Assembly (NCBI GenBank): GCA_938036545.1 | Contig: CALHQJ010000104.1 | Coordinates: 1-8,353 of the forward strand | Length of the DNA: 8,353 nt | Reading direction: 5' to 3' | Source of the DNA: an uncultured Clostridium sp. | GTDB lineage: Bacteria; Bacillota; Clostridia; Lachnospirales; Lachnospiraceae | Shown: in pieces, positions 1 through 7,162 of the stretch | Layout: each line of letters starts with the position of its first letter | How positions within the stretch are numbered: the stretch's first letter is position 1 | Program-made: the position numbers and the translations under genes | Notes under the pieces: model-generated | The model's input: the letters and a program-made list of their open reading frames with translations, nothing else | Told to the model about the DNA's origin: nothing | Database searches by the model: none

Positions 1-900
1 GGTCCTGGAGTCGGCCTGGAAACAGCAGATGGCTTGAATCCAGATTATACAGGTTCTCAAAACGGAGCTTTTACCAAAGTAAACGGTCAGTATGTGAACG
101 GTGAAGGGACTGCTATAGAAGGAGCGCTGTTTCGAGGAGTCAGCGTATCCAAGTATCAGCAGGATATTGACTGGCAGGCCGTAGCTTCTGATGATATTAA
201 CTTTGCTTTTATCCGTATGGGATACGTAGATGATCTGGATCCGTATTTTGACGTCAATATGAGAGAAGCTGCAGCAGCGGGAATCCATGTTGGTACTTAT
301 CTGTACTCTCAGGCTCTGACTGTCGAGGATGCAGTGAAAGAGGCGCAGTTCGCTGTAAGGACAGCGAAGGAATACCAGCTTTCTTATCCCATTGCCATGG
401 ACGTGGAATCCAGAGTTTTCGAGGAAGCAGGGCTTACTAAACAGCAATTGACCGATATTGTCAATGCTTTTTGCCGTACTGTAGAAGCTGCAGGTTTTAA
501 GCCTATTGTATTCAGTTATAACGACTGGCTGGTGAATAAGATGGACACCACCCAGATTCCATATGACATCTGGTACGCCCGTTATGGCACCATTAACAGC
601 TATCCTAACCGTACCATTTGGCAGTGTACGGACAGCGGAACGGTCAGGGGAATTGAAGGAGCAGTCTGCATTGAAATGGCGTTTACAGATTACAGCCAGA
701 TCATTCCCTCTGCCGGATGGAAGCAGATAGACGGTTCCTGGTATTATTTTGAAAATTATCAAAAGGCTGTAGGCTGGAAACAGGTAGGAGAAACCTGGTA
801 CTACTTAGATCCGGCAAACGGCGGTATTATGGCAGCCAATACTGCAATGACCATTGATGGCATTACATATCAGTTTAATGCTTCCGGAGCAATGATGTAG
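1..900 (+). CDS. GH25-type lysozyme (muramidase) with cell-wall-binding repeats, 5'-truncated by window edge
   Basis: The frame is open from base 1 to the TAG at 898-900 (299 residues), with no convincing start or ribosome binding site inside, so the gene begins upstream. Residue numbers are counted from base 1. Residues 44-235 resemble glycoside hydrolase family 25, which cleaves the MurNAc-GlcNAc bond of peptidoglycan: the opening strand with GVSVSKYQ and DIDW, the central MDVES with the DxE pair (D134, E136), then WYARYG and WQCTDSG. Residues 238-299 hold about three choline-binding-type repeats (GWKQIDGSWYYF, GWKQVGETWYYLD and a last unit with GITYQFNASGAMM), which anchor such enzymes to the wall. 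The protein is presumably exported; the signal peptide would lie outside the window. Oddly, two positions that are normally Asp in the family appear as Ser48 and Cys223. It could be a remodelling enzyme, a prophage-derived lysin or a catalytically weakened wall-binding protein. The family call is firm; activity is uncertain. Confidence 0.9.
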   Translation, partial: GPGVGLETADGLNPDYTGSQNGAFTKVNGQYVNGEGTAIEGALFRGVSVSKYQQDIDWQAVASDDINFAFIRMGYVDDLDPYFDVNMREAAAAGIHVGTYLYSQALTVEDAVKEAQFAVRTAKEYQLSYPIAMDVESRVFEEAGLTKQQLTDIVNAFCRTVEAAGFKPIVFSYNDWLVNKMDTTQIPYDIWYARYGTINSYPNRTIWQCTDSGTVRGIEGAVCIEMAFTDYSQIIPSAGWKQIDGSWYYFENYQKAVGWKQVGETWYYLDPANGGIMAANTAMTIDGITYQFNASGAMM

Positions 901-917
901 AAAAGGAGAAGAGGAAG

Positions 918-1076
918 ATGGCTTTGGAATCTAATCCGGAAAATCTGACGGTGGAAGCACTCTGCCGGAGACTATGTCTATTGGAACGAACTAATGAAAT
1001 ATATGGATTTTTTATGAGGTGCAGGAATTTATTCCTGTACCTTTTTGTTTTCCCAATATTCAAAAAATGCCAGTAG
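918..1076 (+). pseudogene. 52-codon ORF, probable gene remnant running through a terminator
   Basis: An ATG at 918 follows AAAAGGAG (901-908) and GAGGAAG (911-917), directly after the lysozyme stop, and stays open to the TAG at 1074-1076. The peptide starts MALESNPENLTVEALCRRL, and its first 25 residues look like the beginning of a normal, perhaps helical, cytoplasmic protein. The last 20 or so (GFFMRCRNLFLYLFVFPIF) are encoded by the terminator hairpin and T-tract at 1018-1051. Most transcripts would therefore end before the stop codon. I infer the 5' end of a former downstream gene, truncated by deletion. A genuine small protein is possible but less likely. I do not recognise a family. Confidence 0.3.
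1018..1051 (+). terminator. Intrinsic terminator downstream of the lysozyme
   Basis: The arms GGTGCAGGAAT (1018-1028) and ATTCCTGTACC (1031-1041) pair over 11 bp with one G-T wobble; the top of the stem probably opens into a TTTA loop. TTTTTGTTTT (1042-1051) follows at once. It ends transcripts coming from the lysozyme and separates them from the sensor kinase gene. Confidence 0.88.
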
Positions 1077-1161
1077 TAGTGTTCTTGGTTTTATTTCACA
1101 AAAACTTCTGGAAATTTACAGAAAAATATGGCATACTGTAGTGAGAATTGACAGAGATGAC

Positions 1162-1170
1162 GGAAAGGAA
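1162..1170 (+). promoter_or_regulatory. Ribosome binding site that fixes the kinase start
   Basis: GGAAAGGAA lies six bases before the ATG at 1177. The same frame is open upstream to a TTG at 1045, but that codon sits inside the terminator T-tract with no ribosome binding site. The ATG at 1177 is therefore the better start. Confidence 0.7.
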
Positions 1171-1176
1171 AAGAAA

Positions 1177-3021
1177 ATGAGCGAAAATAGAACGATTATT
1201 GATATAATCAAAGATAAATTATCCAGCTTTTCCATAAAAATGTTTGTTCTCATTGCAGTTTGTGTAGTCATGCCGTTGTCAGCAGTCTGCATTTATGTGG
1301 AGCAATCGATGGAGACAGTCCTTCAAAATAAAATCAGTGAACGGATTCTTCAAAATATTTTTGTCAGTGAAAAGGATATATTGAAAATGTTTCAAAGTAT
1401 GGCAATCCTTTCCAATACCTTTGCTTTGGATGAAGAACTGCTGGAGCGAATGCAGGACAGGATCTATACAGAATATGAAAATGTGCAGTATTTTAATCGA
1501 CTGGTAGATAAAATGATTGTGACCTCTACCCATGATTTGGCCGATTCTGCTAAAATTACGATTTTCGATCAGGCTGGAAGAGTGTATTCCAACTGGAGTC
1601 TCAATTACCAGGACTACAAATTTCTGTTAGAAGAAGACTGGGTAAAAGAAGCGAAAGAAGCAGGAGGATATATGTCATGGTCTATGTTTAGCCCCGCCTA
1701 TGTGACAGAGGATCATGCAAAAGGAAAAACATACATTTCACTTGCCAGAGCCCTTCTTAGTCAGGGAACTGTGGGAAAATCGATAGGAATGTTAATTATC
1801 AGTATTGAACAATCCCAGTTTTCCGATTTGTTGAAAGATTATACTGGACCAGAGGACGAAGCCTTTATCTGCATTAAAGACGGAGAGGTTCTGTTTTCAG
1901 CAAACCCACAAAATATTATCAGCCAAGAGCAGCTAAAGGCAGTATATAAACAGATGGAAGGAAAGAAGTACGGGGAGCAAAAACAGAAGATAGGGGCAGA
2001 AGAATACCTGATTAGCTATTATACCCTGCCAGAACCCTGGCTATTTGGAGACGACCCAATGAAGATTTTTATCTTTACCAATTATAAAGAGGTAACCAGC
2101 AGCATTGAAGCATTGACGAATAAAATGAACGGTGTCATTGCCATATCGATTATGCTTGTAATACTCTTGACCTACGTGTCTATAAAAATGCTGGTAAAAC
2201 CCATAGGGCTGTTAACTGAAAAAATGAAAGAATATACCTTAGAACAGGAAATCACTGGAATTGATATTCGACGGAAGGATGAAATTGGACATTTAAACAG
2301 GGCATTTGTACGAATGTCTGATAATATTAAAAGTTTGTTTGCAAAGCTGGATAAAGAGAGCAGAGAAAAGGAACAGTATCGGTATGAATCTTTGAGGGCA
2401 CAGCTAAATCCCCATTTTTTGTTTAATACACTGACTTCTATCCGTTGGATGGCGTTAATTCGGGGAGCAGATAATATTGTAGACAGTATTGATGCACTGG
2501 CAAGTGTGTTGAAATACAGTTTAAGCCGCAGCAATGAGGAAGTAACCTTGAAGGATGAATTGGAGAATATTAAAAATTTTATTTATATTCATAATTTACG
2601 TTACCAGGATCAGTGCGTACTGGAACTGGACAGTATGGATGAGATTGAAGATTTAAAAATGATGAAATTTATTCTGCAGCCGGTTGTTGAAAATTCAATT
2701 ATCCATGGGATGGATAAAAATAAAAAAGAATTGAATATTCGGGTATATGGATACATAGAAGAAGAGACACTTCTGCTTTTTGTGGAGGATAATGGAATCG
2801 GCATTACGAAAGAGGCTGTGGAGAAATTTGCTTCTTCCAAGAACGGAGGACGGATGACAGGAATCGGATTAAAAAATGTACATACCTGTATCCGCATGAC
2901 ATATGGAGAACAGTATGGATTGACAATCGAAGGAATGAAACAGGGCGGAACCTGTGTAACATACCGGCTTCCAATTTTAAGGGGGAGATGTGACGATGAA
3001 ACGGCTGATGATTGCAGATGA
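1177..3021 (+). CDS. YesM-family sensor histidine kinase
   Basis: Membrane sensor kinase of 614 residues, inferred to autophosphorylate on His in response to an extracellular signal and pass the phosphate to the adjacent regulator. In order: a short cytoplasmic start; membrane helix 1 at about 22-42; an extracellular sensing region at about 43-315 (probably Cache-like, by family analogy); membrane helix 2 at about 318-339; a HAMP linker at about 340-393 ending in an RRKDEIGHLNRAF segment; a His_kinase (PF06580) box AQLNPHFLFNTL with His413 as phosphoacceptor; and an HATPase_c domain with N-box VVENSIIHG (Asn506), G1 box EDNGIGI (Asp538) and G2 box TGIGLKN (562-567). All key residues are intact and the length is normal for YesM-like kinases. 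The 3' end overlaps the regulator gene by 26 bases, which suggests translational coupling. A ligand cannot be assigned. Confidence 0.94.
   Translation: MSENRTIIDIIKDKLSSFSIKMFVLIAVCVVMPLSAVCIYVEQSMETVLQNKISERILQNIFVSEKDILKMFQSMAILSNTFALDEELLERMQDRIYTEYENVQYFNRLVDKMIVTSTHDLADSAKITIFDQAGRVYSNWSLNYQDYKFLLEEDWVKEAKEAGGYMSWSMFSPAYVTEDHAKGKTYISLARALLSQGTVGKSIGMLIISIEQSQFSDLLKDYTGPEDEAFICIKDGEVLFSANPQNIISQEQLKAVYKQMEGKKYGEQKQKIGAEEYLISYYTLPEPWLFGDDPMKIFIFTNYKEVTSSIEALTNKMNGVIAISIMLVILLTYVSIKMLVKPIGLLTEKMKEYTLEQEITGIDIRRKDEIGHLNRAFVRMSDNIKSLFAKLDKESREKEQYRYESLRAQLNPHFLFNTLTSIRWMALIRGADNIVDSIDALASVLKYSLSRSNEEVTLKDELENIKNFIYIHNLRYQDQCVLELDSMDEIEDLKMMKFILQPVVENSIIHGMDKNKKELNIRVYGYIEEETLLLFVEDNGIGITKEAVEKFASSKNGGRMTGIGLKNVHTCIRMTYGEQYGLTIEGMKQGGTCVTYRLPILRGRCDDETADDCR
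2981..2987 (+). promoter_or_regulatory. Ribosome binding site inside the kinase gene for the regulator
   Basis: GGGGGAG lies eight bases before the ATG at 2996. A GTG at 2990 in the same frame is only two bases away, too close for normal initiation, so the ATG at 2996 is preferred. Confidence 0.7.
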
Positions 3022-4627
3022 TGAGGTATTGGTTCGGATCGGGATTAAGTCCATGGTCAGATGGGAGCAGCATGATTATACAGTTGTCTGCGATGCCCAG
3101 GACGGAAAAGAAGCGTGGGAAAAAATAAAGGAATTTCATCCGGATATAGTACTAACAGATTTGAAGATGAGTCCAGAAGATGGTTTTTGGCTTATAGAGC
3201 GATGCAAAAAAGAATATCCGGAGATTAAGTTTATTGTTCTCAGCAATTATAATGATTTTGATAATGTTCGTAAGGCAATGAAAATGGGGGCCTGTGACTA
3301 TATCTTTAAGCTTACGGTAAAAGCAGAAGAGCTGATTAAGGTTCTGGATGAAGTTTCTAAACAGCTTCCGGCTAAAAAAGGAGAATGGGATTCAGCTTAC
3401 CGCACAGAGGAAAATCGTACAGTCCTAAAAAACAGCCTGATTAAACAGGCTTTAAGCGAAGAGCCTATACTCCTGGAAAAAATCGAAAAAAGACTGAAGC
3501 AGCTGTCTTTGAAAATTAACTTTTCAGAAGAATATTTTCTGGTATCCATACGGATTGATAATTATCAGGTGATTCGCCGTCGGGAAGACTTTCTGGAAAA
3601 GGATTTGCTGATATTTGCCATGACAAATATGATAGAAGAAATTTTTCAGAAAGATCTATATGCAGAGATTTTTCACGAAGAAGACAGCCGTTTTTTGATT
3701 GTAGTTCAAAACAGGATAGGGGCAACAGCGGCTGTTGAAAAGGCATTTGGAATATTGGTTCAAACTGTACGGCAGTATTACGGATTAGAGATCAGTGGGG
3801 CGATTAGTCTGCCAGGCAGGACGTTTACATGGCTGAAAGAAGGATGGGAACAAAATAACCAGACACTGGAGGACAGCTTTTATAGAGAATCTGGCTTGAT
3901 AAGGGAATGTGAAAAACAGAACTGGAAAAAGATGCATCTTCCGGATCAATTACGGACGATTGTATTCGAGACGCTTTTAGGAAAGGAAGATTTCTGGCAG
4001 GCTGAGGCGTACTTAAAGGAATTATTAGATTACATAGAAAAAGAACGGTATGCGCCAAGAGATGTGCGGAAAAAATTAAAAAGACTTCACAGTTTAATGG
4101 TTATTTATCTGGAAAGACATGAAATTCATGGAACCGATATTTGCGACAGAAGAGGCGTTTCCATCGAGGAAGCGGCAGAAATTTATGATTTTTTCCAGGA
4201 TTTAAAACAGGCTGAGATTGATTTGATTCAAAGTTATGCCAGAAAATTCAGAGATCAGAAAGAAGAAAATGGAAAATACAGCCAGATTATGAAGCGTGTA
4301 AAAGAGTATGCAGAGATGAATCTGTCAAAAGAGCTGTCTGTTGCACAGGCGGCAGCACTGGCAAATATGAGTGAAAGTCATTTTTCCCATGTCTTTAAAA
4401 GTGAGGAGGGAATCAGCTATGTGGAATATATCAATGGATGCCGGATGCAGAAGGCGACGATACTTTTACAAAATACCGATCTGATGGTTAGTGAAATTGC
4501 AGAAAAAGTAGGGATAGATAATCCCAATTATTTCAGCGCTCAATATAAGAAACGGACTGGAAAGTCTCCCAGCGAGTTTCGAAAGATGCTGGCAAATAAA
4601 AAAATGCAGGATTTGAAAGATTGTTAG
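2996..4627 (+). CDS. YesN-like response regulator, receiver plus AraC-type DNA-binding domain
   Basis: Transcription factor of 543 residues, the partner of the overlapping kinase. The receiver domain spans residues 1-120, with the acidic pair Asp8/Asp9, phosphoacceptor Asp55 in IVLTDLKM, Ser83 in VLSNYND and Lys105 in DYIFKLT, so all phosphorylation residues are present. A middle region of about 300 residues shows no motif I can name, which is usual for this family. Residues from about 432 to 533 form an AraC/XylS double helix-turn-helix: first helix pair around VAQAAALANMSESHFSHVFK, second around SEIAEKVGIDNPNYFSAQYKK, ending in GKSPSEFRK. It probably activates the sugar transporter operon that follows. 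The C-terminal tail QDLKDC is followed by TAG; the same frame beyond the stop begins again with QDLKD and stays open to a TAG at 4697-4699. Confidence 0.94.
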   Translation: MKRLMIADDEVLVRIGIKSMVRWEQHDYTVVCDAQDGKEAWEKIKEFHPDIVLTDLKMSPEDGFWLIERCKKEYPEIKFIVLSNYNDFDNVRKAMKMGACDYIFKLTVKAEELIKVLDEVSKQLPAKKGEWDSAYRTEENRTVLKNSLIKQALSEEPILLEKIEKRLKQLSLKINFSEEYFLVSIRIDNYQVIRRREDFLEKDLLIFAMTNMIEEIFQKDLYAEIFHEEDSRFLIVVQNRIGATAAVEKAFGILVQTVRQYYGLEISGAISLPGRTFTWLKEGWEQNNQTLEDSFYRESGLIRECEKQNWKKMHLPDQLRTIVFETLLGKEDFWQAEAYLKELLDYIEKERYAPRDVRKKLKRLHSLMVIYLERHEIHGTDICDRRGVSIEEAAEIYDFFQDLKQAEIDLIQSYARKFRDQKEENGKYSQIMKRVKEYAEMNLSKELSVAQAAALANMSESHFSHVFKSEEGISYVEYINGCRMQKATILLQNTDLMVSEIAEKVGIDNPNYFSAQYKKRTGKSPSEFRKMLANKKMQDLKDC

Positions 4628-4685
4628 CAGGATTTGAAAGACGCAGAATTGAAGAAAGCCCAGGATTACAGAATTTTGAAGAAAG
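4606..4685 (+). repeat. Imperfect direct repeats across the regulator's stop codon
   Basis: GCAGGATTTGAAAGA occurs exactly at 4606-4620 and 4627-4641, a period of 21 bases. The core CAGGATT recurs at 4661-4667, and TTGAAGAAAG occurs at 4649-4658 and 4676-4685. The first copy codes for the end of the regulator; the others are in the gap before the transporter operon. The 21-base period is two helical turns. That fits a pair of AraC-family half-sites, but equally a simple in-frame tandem duplication of seven codons. Confidence 0.6.
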
Positions 4686-4724
4686 ACAGCAGACAGTAGT
4701 ATGGAAGAATGTCTGCTGTCTTTT
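4682..4724 (+). terminator. Intrinsic terminator after the regulator gene
   Basis: The arms AAAGACAGCAGACA (4682-4695) and TGTCTGCTGTCTTT (4710-4723) are a perfect 14-bp inverted repeat with a 14-base loop, ending in a short run of four T (4721-4724). The run is short and shared with the stem, so termination may be partial and some read-through into the transporter operon is plausible. Confidence 0.75.
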
Positions 4725-4731
4725 GTATAAT
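4702..4731 (+). promoter_or_regulatory. Probable promoter of the sugar transporter operon
   Basis: A perfect -10 box, TATAAT, lies at 4726-4731 immediately after the terminator T-run. It would give a start near 4738 and a leader of about 30 bases. At the -35 position (about 4702-4708, TGGAAGA) there is only a poor match to TTGACA. A good -10 with a weak -35 fits an activator-dependent promoter, and the AraC-type regulator encoded just upstream is the obvious candidate. This is prediction only. Confidence 0.5.
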
Positions 4732-4756
4732 AAGACCATAGAAAACAACAAGCAAT

Positions 4757-4761
4757 GGAGG
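4757..4761 (+). promoter_or_regulatory. Ribosome binding site of the binding-protein gene
   Basis: GGAGG lies eight bases before the ATG at 4770. An in-frame ATG at 4755 overlaps this site and would add five residues before the signal peptide, so it is rejected as the start. Confidence 0.8.
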
Positions 4762-4769
4762 TAAGGATT

Positions 4770-6170
4770 ATGAGAAAAGGAAGAAAACTTCTTGCATGCA
4801 TGACGGCGGCAGTAACAGCAATGTCTTTAATTGGCGGATGCTCATCTGCTCCCAAGGAAACCAGTGCAGCAGCTAATGGAGAAGCAGCTCCTGGTACAGA
4901 GACAGCAAAAGAACCGGAAAAAGAAGCTGCTTCTGGAGAAACCGTAACGCTGAGAATGTGGGGAGGCGTTCCTGCAGAAGCAGGGCCTCAGGCAGTATGC
5001 GATAACTTTAACGAGCTTTATAAGGACAAAGGCATCCAGGTAGAGTATGAACGTTTTGTAAATGATGAAACAGGAAACTTAAAGCTGGAGACCAATCTGC
5101 TTTCAGGAACCGGAGTAGATCTTTATATGACCTATAGCCCAGATGTATTGACTAAACGTGCAGAAGGCAATATGGCGTTAGATTTGACTGAACTGATGGA
5201 ACGGGATGGATTTAAACTGACAGATTACTTTGGAACTATGGCAGAATCCTTCTATGTCAATGGAAAAGCATATTCGATTCCAACTAAGCTGGATCAATAC
5301 GGAATTGTAATTAATAAAGATATGTTTGATGCTGCTGGAATTGAGGTTCCAACAGAATGGACCTATGATGAGTTTCGGGAAATAGCCAAGAAACTGACTC
5401 ATGGAGAGGGACAGGACAAGGTTTATGGCATGTTCTGGAACTCTCAGCAGGATTTGACATACCTGTTCACCTATCTGGTAGCACAGACCAATGGTGGAGA
5501 TCCATTTTACCTGAGTGAGATGGAAACTGCATTTTTAGATCCAGTTGTAGTGAAGTCTGTAGAATTAATCAATGACATGATGAATGTAGATAAAACGTCT
5601 CCAACCCATACAGATTCCATGACGCAGAAACTTTCCCAGGAAGGTATGTTCTTGACAGAAAAAGCTGCTATGACAGTTGGGCCGTGGATGGTAAGAAGTA
5701 TTAAAGACACAGCAAACTATCCCCATGACTTTGTTACCGCTTTTGCACCTTATCCGGTAGTGGAAGAAGGACAGCGGAATTACACACAGGGTGGATATGG
5801 AGATCATCTTTGCATCAATCCAAAGTCTCAGCATGTTGAAGAAGCATGGGAGTTTGCGAAATGGTATGCAACAGAAGGAATGCTTCCAGTAGTAGAGGGA
5901 GGACGTGTTCCAGCTTCCAATACATACAATCCAGAAGAGGTTACAGCAGCATTCTTAAAGGGTGCAGAAGATTTGATTGATAAAGATACAGCTATGAAGA
6001 TTTTGATTACTCCTGTAGATAATTATGCAGTGCCATCTATTACCAATCATATTGCAGAAGTAAAGAAAATCGCAGTTGAGGAACTGGAAAAGATCTTTAT
6101 TGGCGAGCAGACTGTAGAAGAGGGACTGACAAAAGCAAAAGAGCGCGGAGACGAGATTTTAAAGCAGTAG
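4770..6170 (+). CDS. Sugar ABC transporter substrate-binding lipoprotein (family 1)
   Basis: Extracellular solute receptor of 466 residues. The N-terminus is a lipoprotein signal: charged MRKGRK, a hydrophobic stretch, then lipobox LIGGC with the lipidated Cys24. A low-complexity Ala/Glu/Gly linker follows to about residue 58. From residue 59 on (VTLRMWGG) the fold looks like SBP_bac_1, with the typical segments GVDLYMTYSPDV, YSIPTKLDQYGIVINKDMFD, EVPTEWTYDEFREIA, AAMTVGPW and ARG-type C-terminal GGRVPASNT. It captures a substrate, probably an oligosaccharide or sugar derivative, and delivers it to the two permeases downstream. It is the first gene of its operon, with its own likely promoter and a hairpin after its stop codon. 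The substrate cannot be inferred from sequence alone. Confidence 0.94.
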   Translation: MRKGRKLLACMTAAVTAMSLIGGCSSAPKETSAAANGEAAPGTETAKEPEKEAASGETVTLRMWGGVPAEAGPQAVCDNFNELYKDKGIQVEYERFVNDETGNLKLETNLLSGTGVDLYMTYSPDVLTKRAEGNMALDLTELMERDGFKLTDYFGTMAESFYVNGKAYSIPTKLDQYGIVINKDMFDAAGIEVPTEWTYDEFREIAKKLTHGEGQDKVYGMFWNSQQDLTYLFTYLVAQTNGGDPFYLSEMETAFLDPVVVKSVELINDMMNVDKTSPTHTDSMTQKLSQEGMFLTEKAAMTVGPWMVRSIKDTANYPHDFVTAFAPYPVVEEGQRNYTQGGYGDHLCINPKSQHVEEAWEFAKWYATEGMLPVVEGGRVPASNTYNPEEVTAAFLKGAEDLIDKDTAMKILITPVDNYAVPSITNHIAEVKKIAVEELEKIFIGEQTVEEGLTKAKERGDEILKQ

Positions 6171-6183
6171 AACACAGATAAAT

Positions 6184-6222
6184 ATGCTGCAAGATGAAAC
6201 TCATCCTTTCATTTTGCAGCAT
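6184..6222 (+). promoter_or_regulatory. Intercistronic hairpin between binding protein and permease
   Basis: ATGCTGCAAGATGAA (6184-6198) pairs with TTCATTTTGCAGCAT (6208-6222) over 15 bp with one G-T wobble and a 9-base loop. Only CTCTTTTG follows, a weak T-tract. It is therefore more likely a partial terminator or an mRNA 3'-end stabiliser than a full stop. Such elements let the binding protein be made in excess over the permeases. The next ribosome binding site begins 13 bases after the stem. Confidence 0.7.
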
Positions 6223-6234
6223 CTCTTTTGCAGG

Positions 6235-6242
6235 AAAGGAGG
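6235..6242 (+). promoter_or_regulatory. Ribosome binding site of the first permease
   Basis: AAAGGAGG lies seven bases before the ATG at 6250. The same frame is open from an ATG at 6184, but that codon is inside the hairpin and has no ribosome binding site, so 6250 is chosen. Confidence 0.85.
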
Positions 6243-6249
6243 AATCTGG

Positions 6250-7143
6250 ATGAAGCTGAAACTGAGTAAACAGCTAAAAATCGATCTGGTGGGATATTCA
6301 TTTATTCTGCCCAATATTATTGGCGTCATGCTGTTTACGCTGTTTCCTATGGTATTTTCCCTGATTATCAGCCTGACAGACTGGGATTATACCAAAGGAT
6401 TTGGAAATTGGAATTTGATTGGTCTTCAAAACTTTATCGAAATGTGGCAGGACGAATGGTTTACCAGTTCTCTGATAAATACCCTTGTTTTTGCAGCGGC
6501 AGTGGTGCCAGTTACGATTTTCATTGCGCTGGTGCTTTCGGTTGTGATTGACAAGTTTTGCTTTGCCAAGCTGCCAATCCGCCTGGCTATGTTTATGCCT
6601 TACATTTCTAATGTTGTTGCAGTAGCCATTGTGTGGGTAATGATGTATTCTCCATGGGGGCCATTCACGCAGTTGGTAAAAGCACTGGGAGTAGAAAATC
6701 CGCCTCAATGGCTGGGAGACAGTCACTGGGCGCTGCCAGCTATTATTTTGATGACGATCTGGTCTGGAGTAGGATATGCGATTATGATCTATACTTCTGC
6801 AATTCAGGGACTTCCACAGGATATTTATGAGGCAGCGGAAATTGACGGTGCCAGTGAAATTACAAAATTTTTTAAGCTGACAGTGCCGTTTTTGTCTCCG
6901 ACTACATTTTTCCTGCTGATTACTACATTTGTTACATCATTCCAGGTATTCGCCCCCATTCAGATTATGACCAGAGGGGGCCCAGGAACAGCTACGAACG
7001 TATTGGTTTATTATATTTATACGTCTGCATTTACATTCTACCGGATGGGATATGCATCGGCAATGTCCTGGATCCTGTTTATCATTTTGTTTGCCGTAAC
7101 CATTATTCAGTGGAGAGGCCAGAAAAAATGGGTAAGTTATTAG
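6250..7143 (+). CDS. Sugar ABC transporter permease, MalF/UgpA type
   Basis: Integral membrane protein of 297 residues, one of the two membrane-domain subunits of a CUT1-family importer. Hydrophobic segments lie at about 14-41, 75-101, 112-133, 162-184, 216-240 and 268-287, giving six membrane helices. The cytoplasmic EAA loop that docks the ATPase is intact: IYEAAEIDGASEITKFFKL at about 192-210, followed by TVPFLSP. The segment MTRGGPGTATNVLVYYIY is typical of the UgpA/MalF side of the pair. The N-terminus begins directly with the first helix region, without the long extension of enterobacterial MalF. It is followed after 19 bases by the second permease. No ATP-binding subunit is encoded in the window. 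Confidence 0.94.
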   Translation: MKLKLSKQLKIDLVGYSFILPNIIGVMLFTLFPMVFSLIISLTDWDYTKGFGNWNLIGLQNFIEMWQDEWFTSSLINTLVFAAAVVPVTIFIALVLSVVIDKFCFAKLPIRLAMFMPYISNVVAVAIVWVMMYSPWGPFTQLVKALGVENPPQWLGDSHWALPAIILMTIWSGVGYAIMIYTSAIQGLPQDIYEAAEIDGASEITKFFKLTVPFLSPTTFFLLITTFVTSFQVFAPIQIMTRGGPGTATNVLVYYIYTSAFTFYRMGYASAMSWILFIILFAVTIIQWRGQKKWVSY

Positions 7144-7162
7144 GGAAGGGAGAGGAACGGAT

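Noticed and set aside
1148..1153. Perfect TTGACA as a -35 box for the kinase gene
   Set aside because: At 17-18 bases downstream there is only AAGAAA, overlapping the start codon, so no -10 can serve it. TTTACA (1115-1120) with TGTAGT (1137-1142) is possible but too weak to annotate.
1045..1176. N-terminal extension of the sensor kinase starting at TTG 1045
   Set aside because: The codon lies in the T-tract of the upstream terminator and has no ribosome binding site; the ATG at 1177 has one and leads into a normal membrane helix.
2990..2995. GTG 2990 as the start of the response regulator
   Set aside because: It is only two bases from the GGGGGAG ribosome binding site; the ATG six bases later has proper spacing.
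2172..3139. Minus-strand ORFs over the kinase and regulator genes
   Set aside because: They lie opposite genes with intact domains, lack good ribosome binding sites and show no recognisable motifs; they are shadows.
6184..6249. Longer permease start at ATG 6184
   Set aside because: The codon is inside the hairpin stem, there is no ribosome binding site, and the extra 22 residues do not resemble a permease N-terminus.
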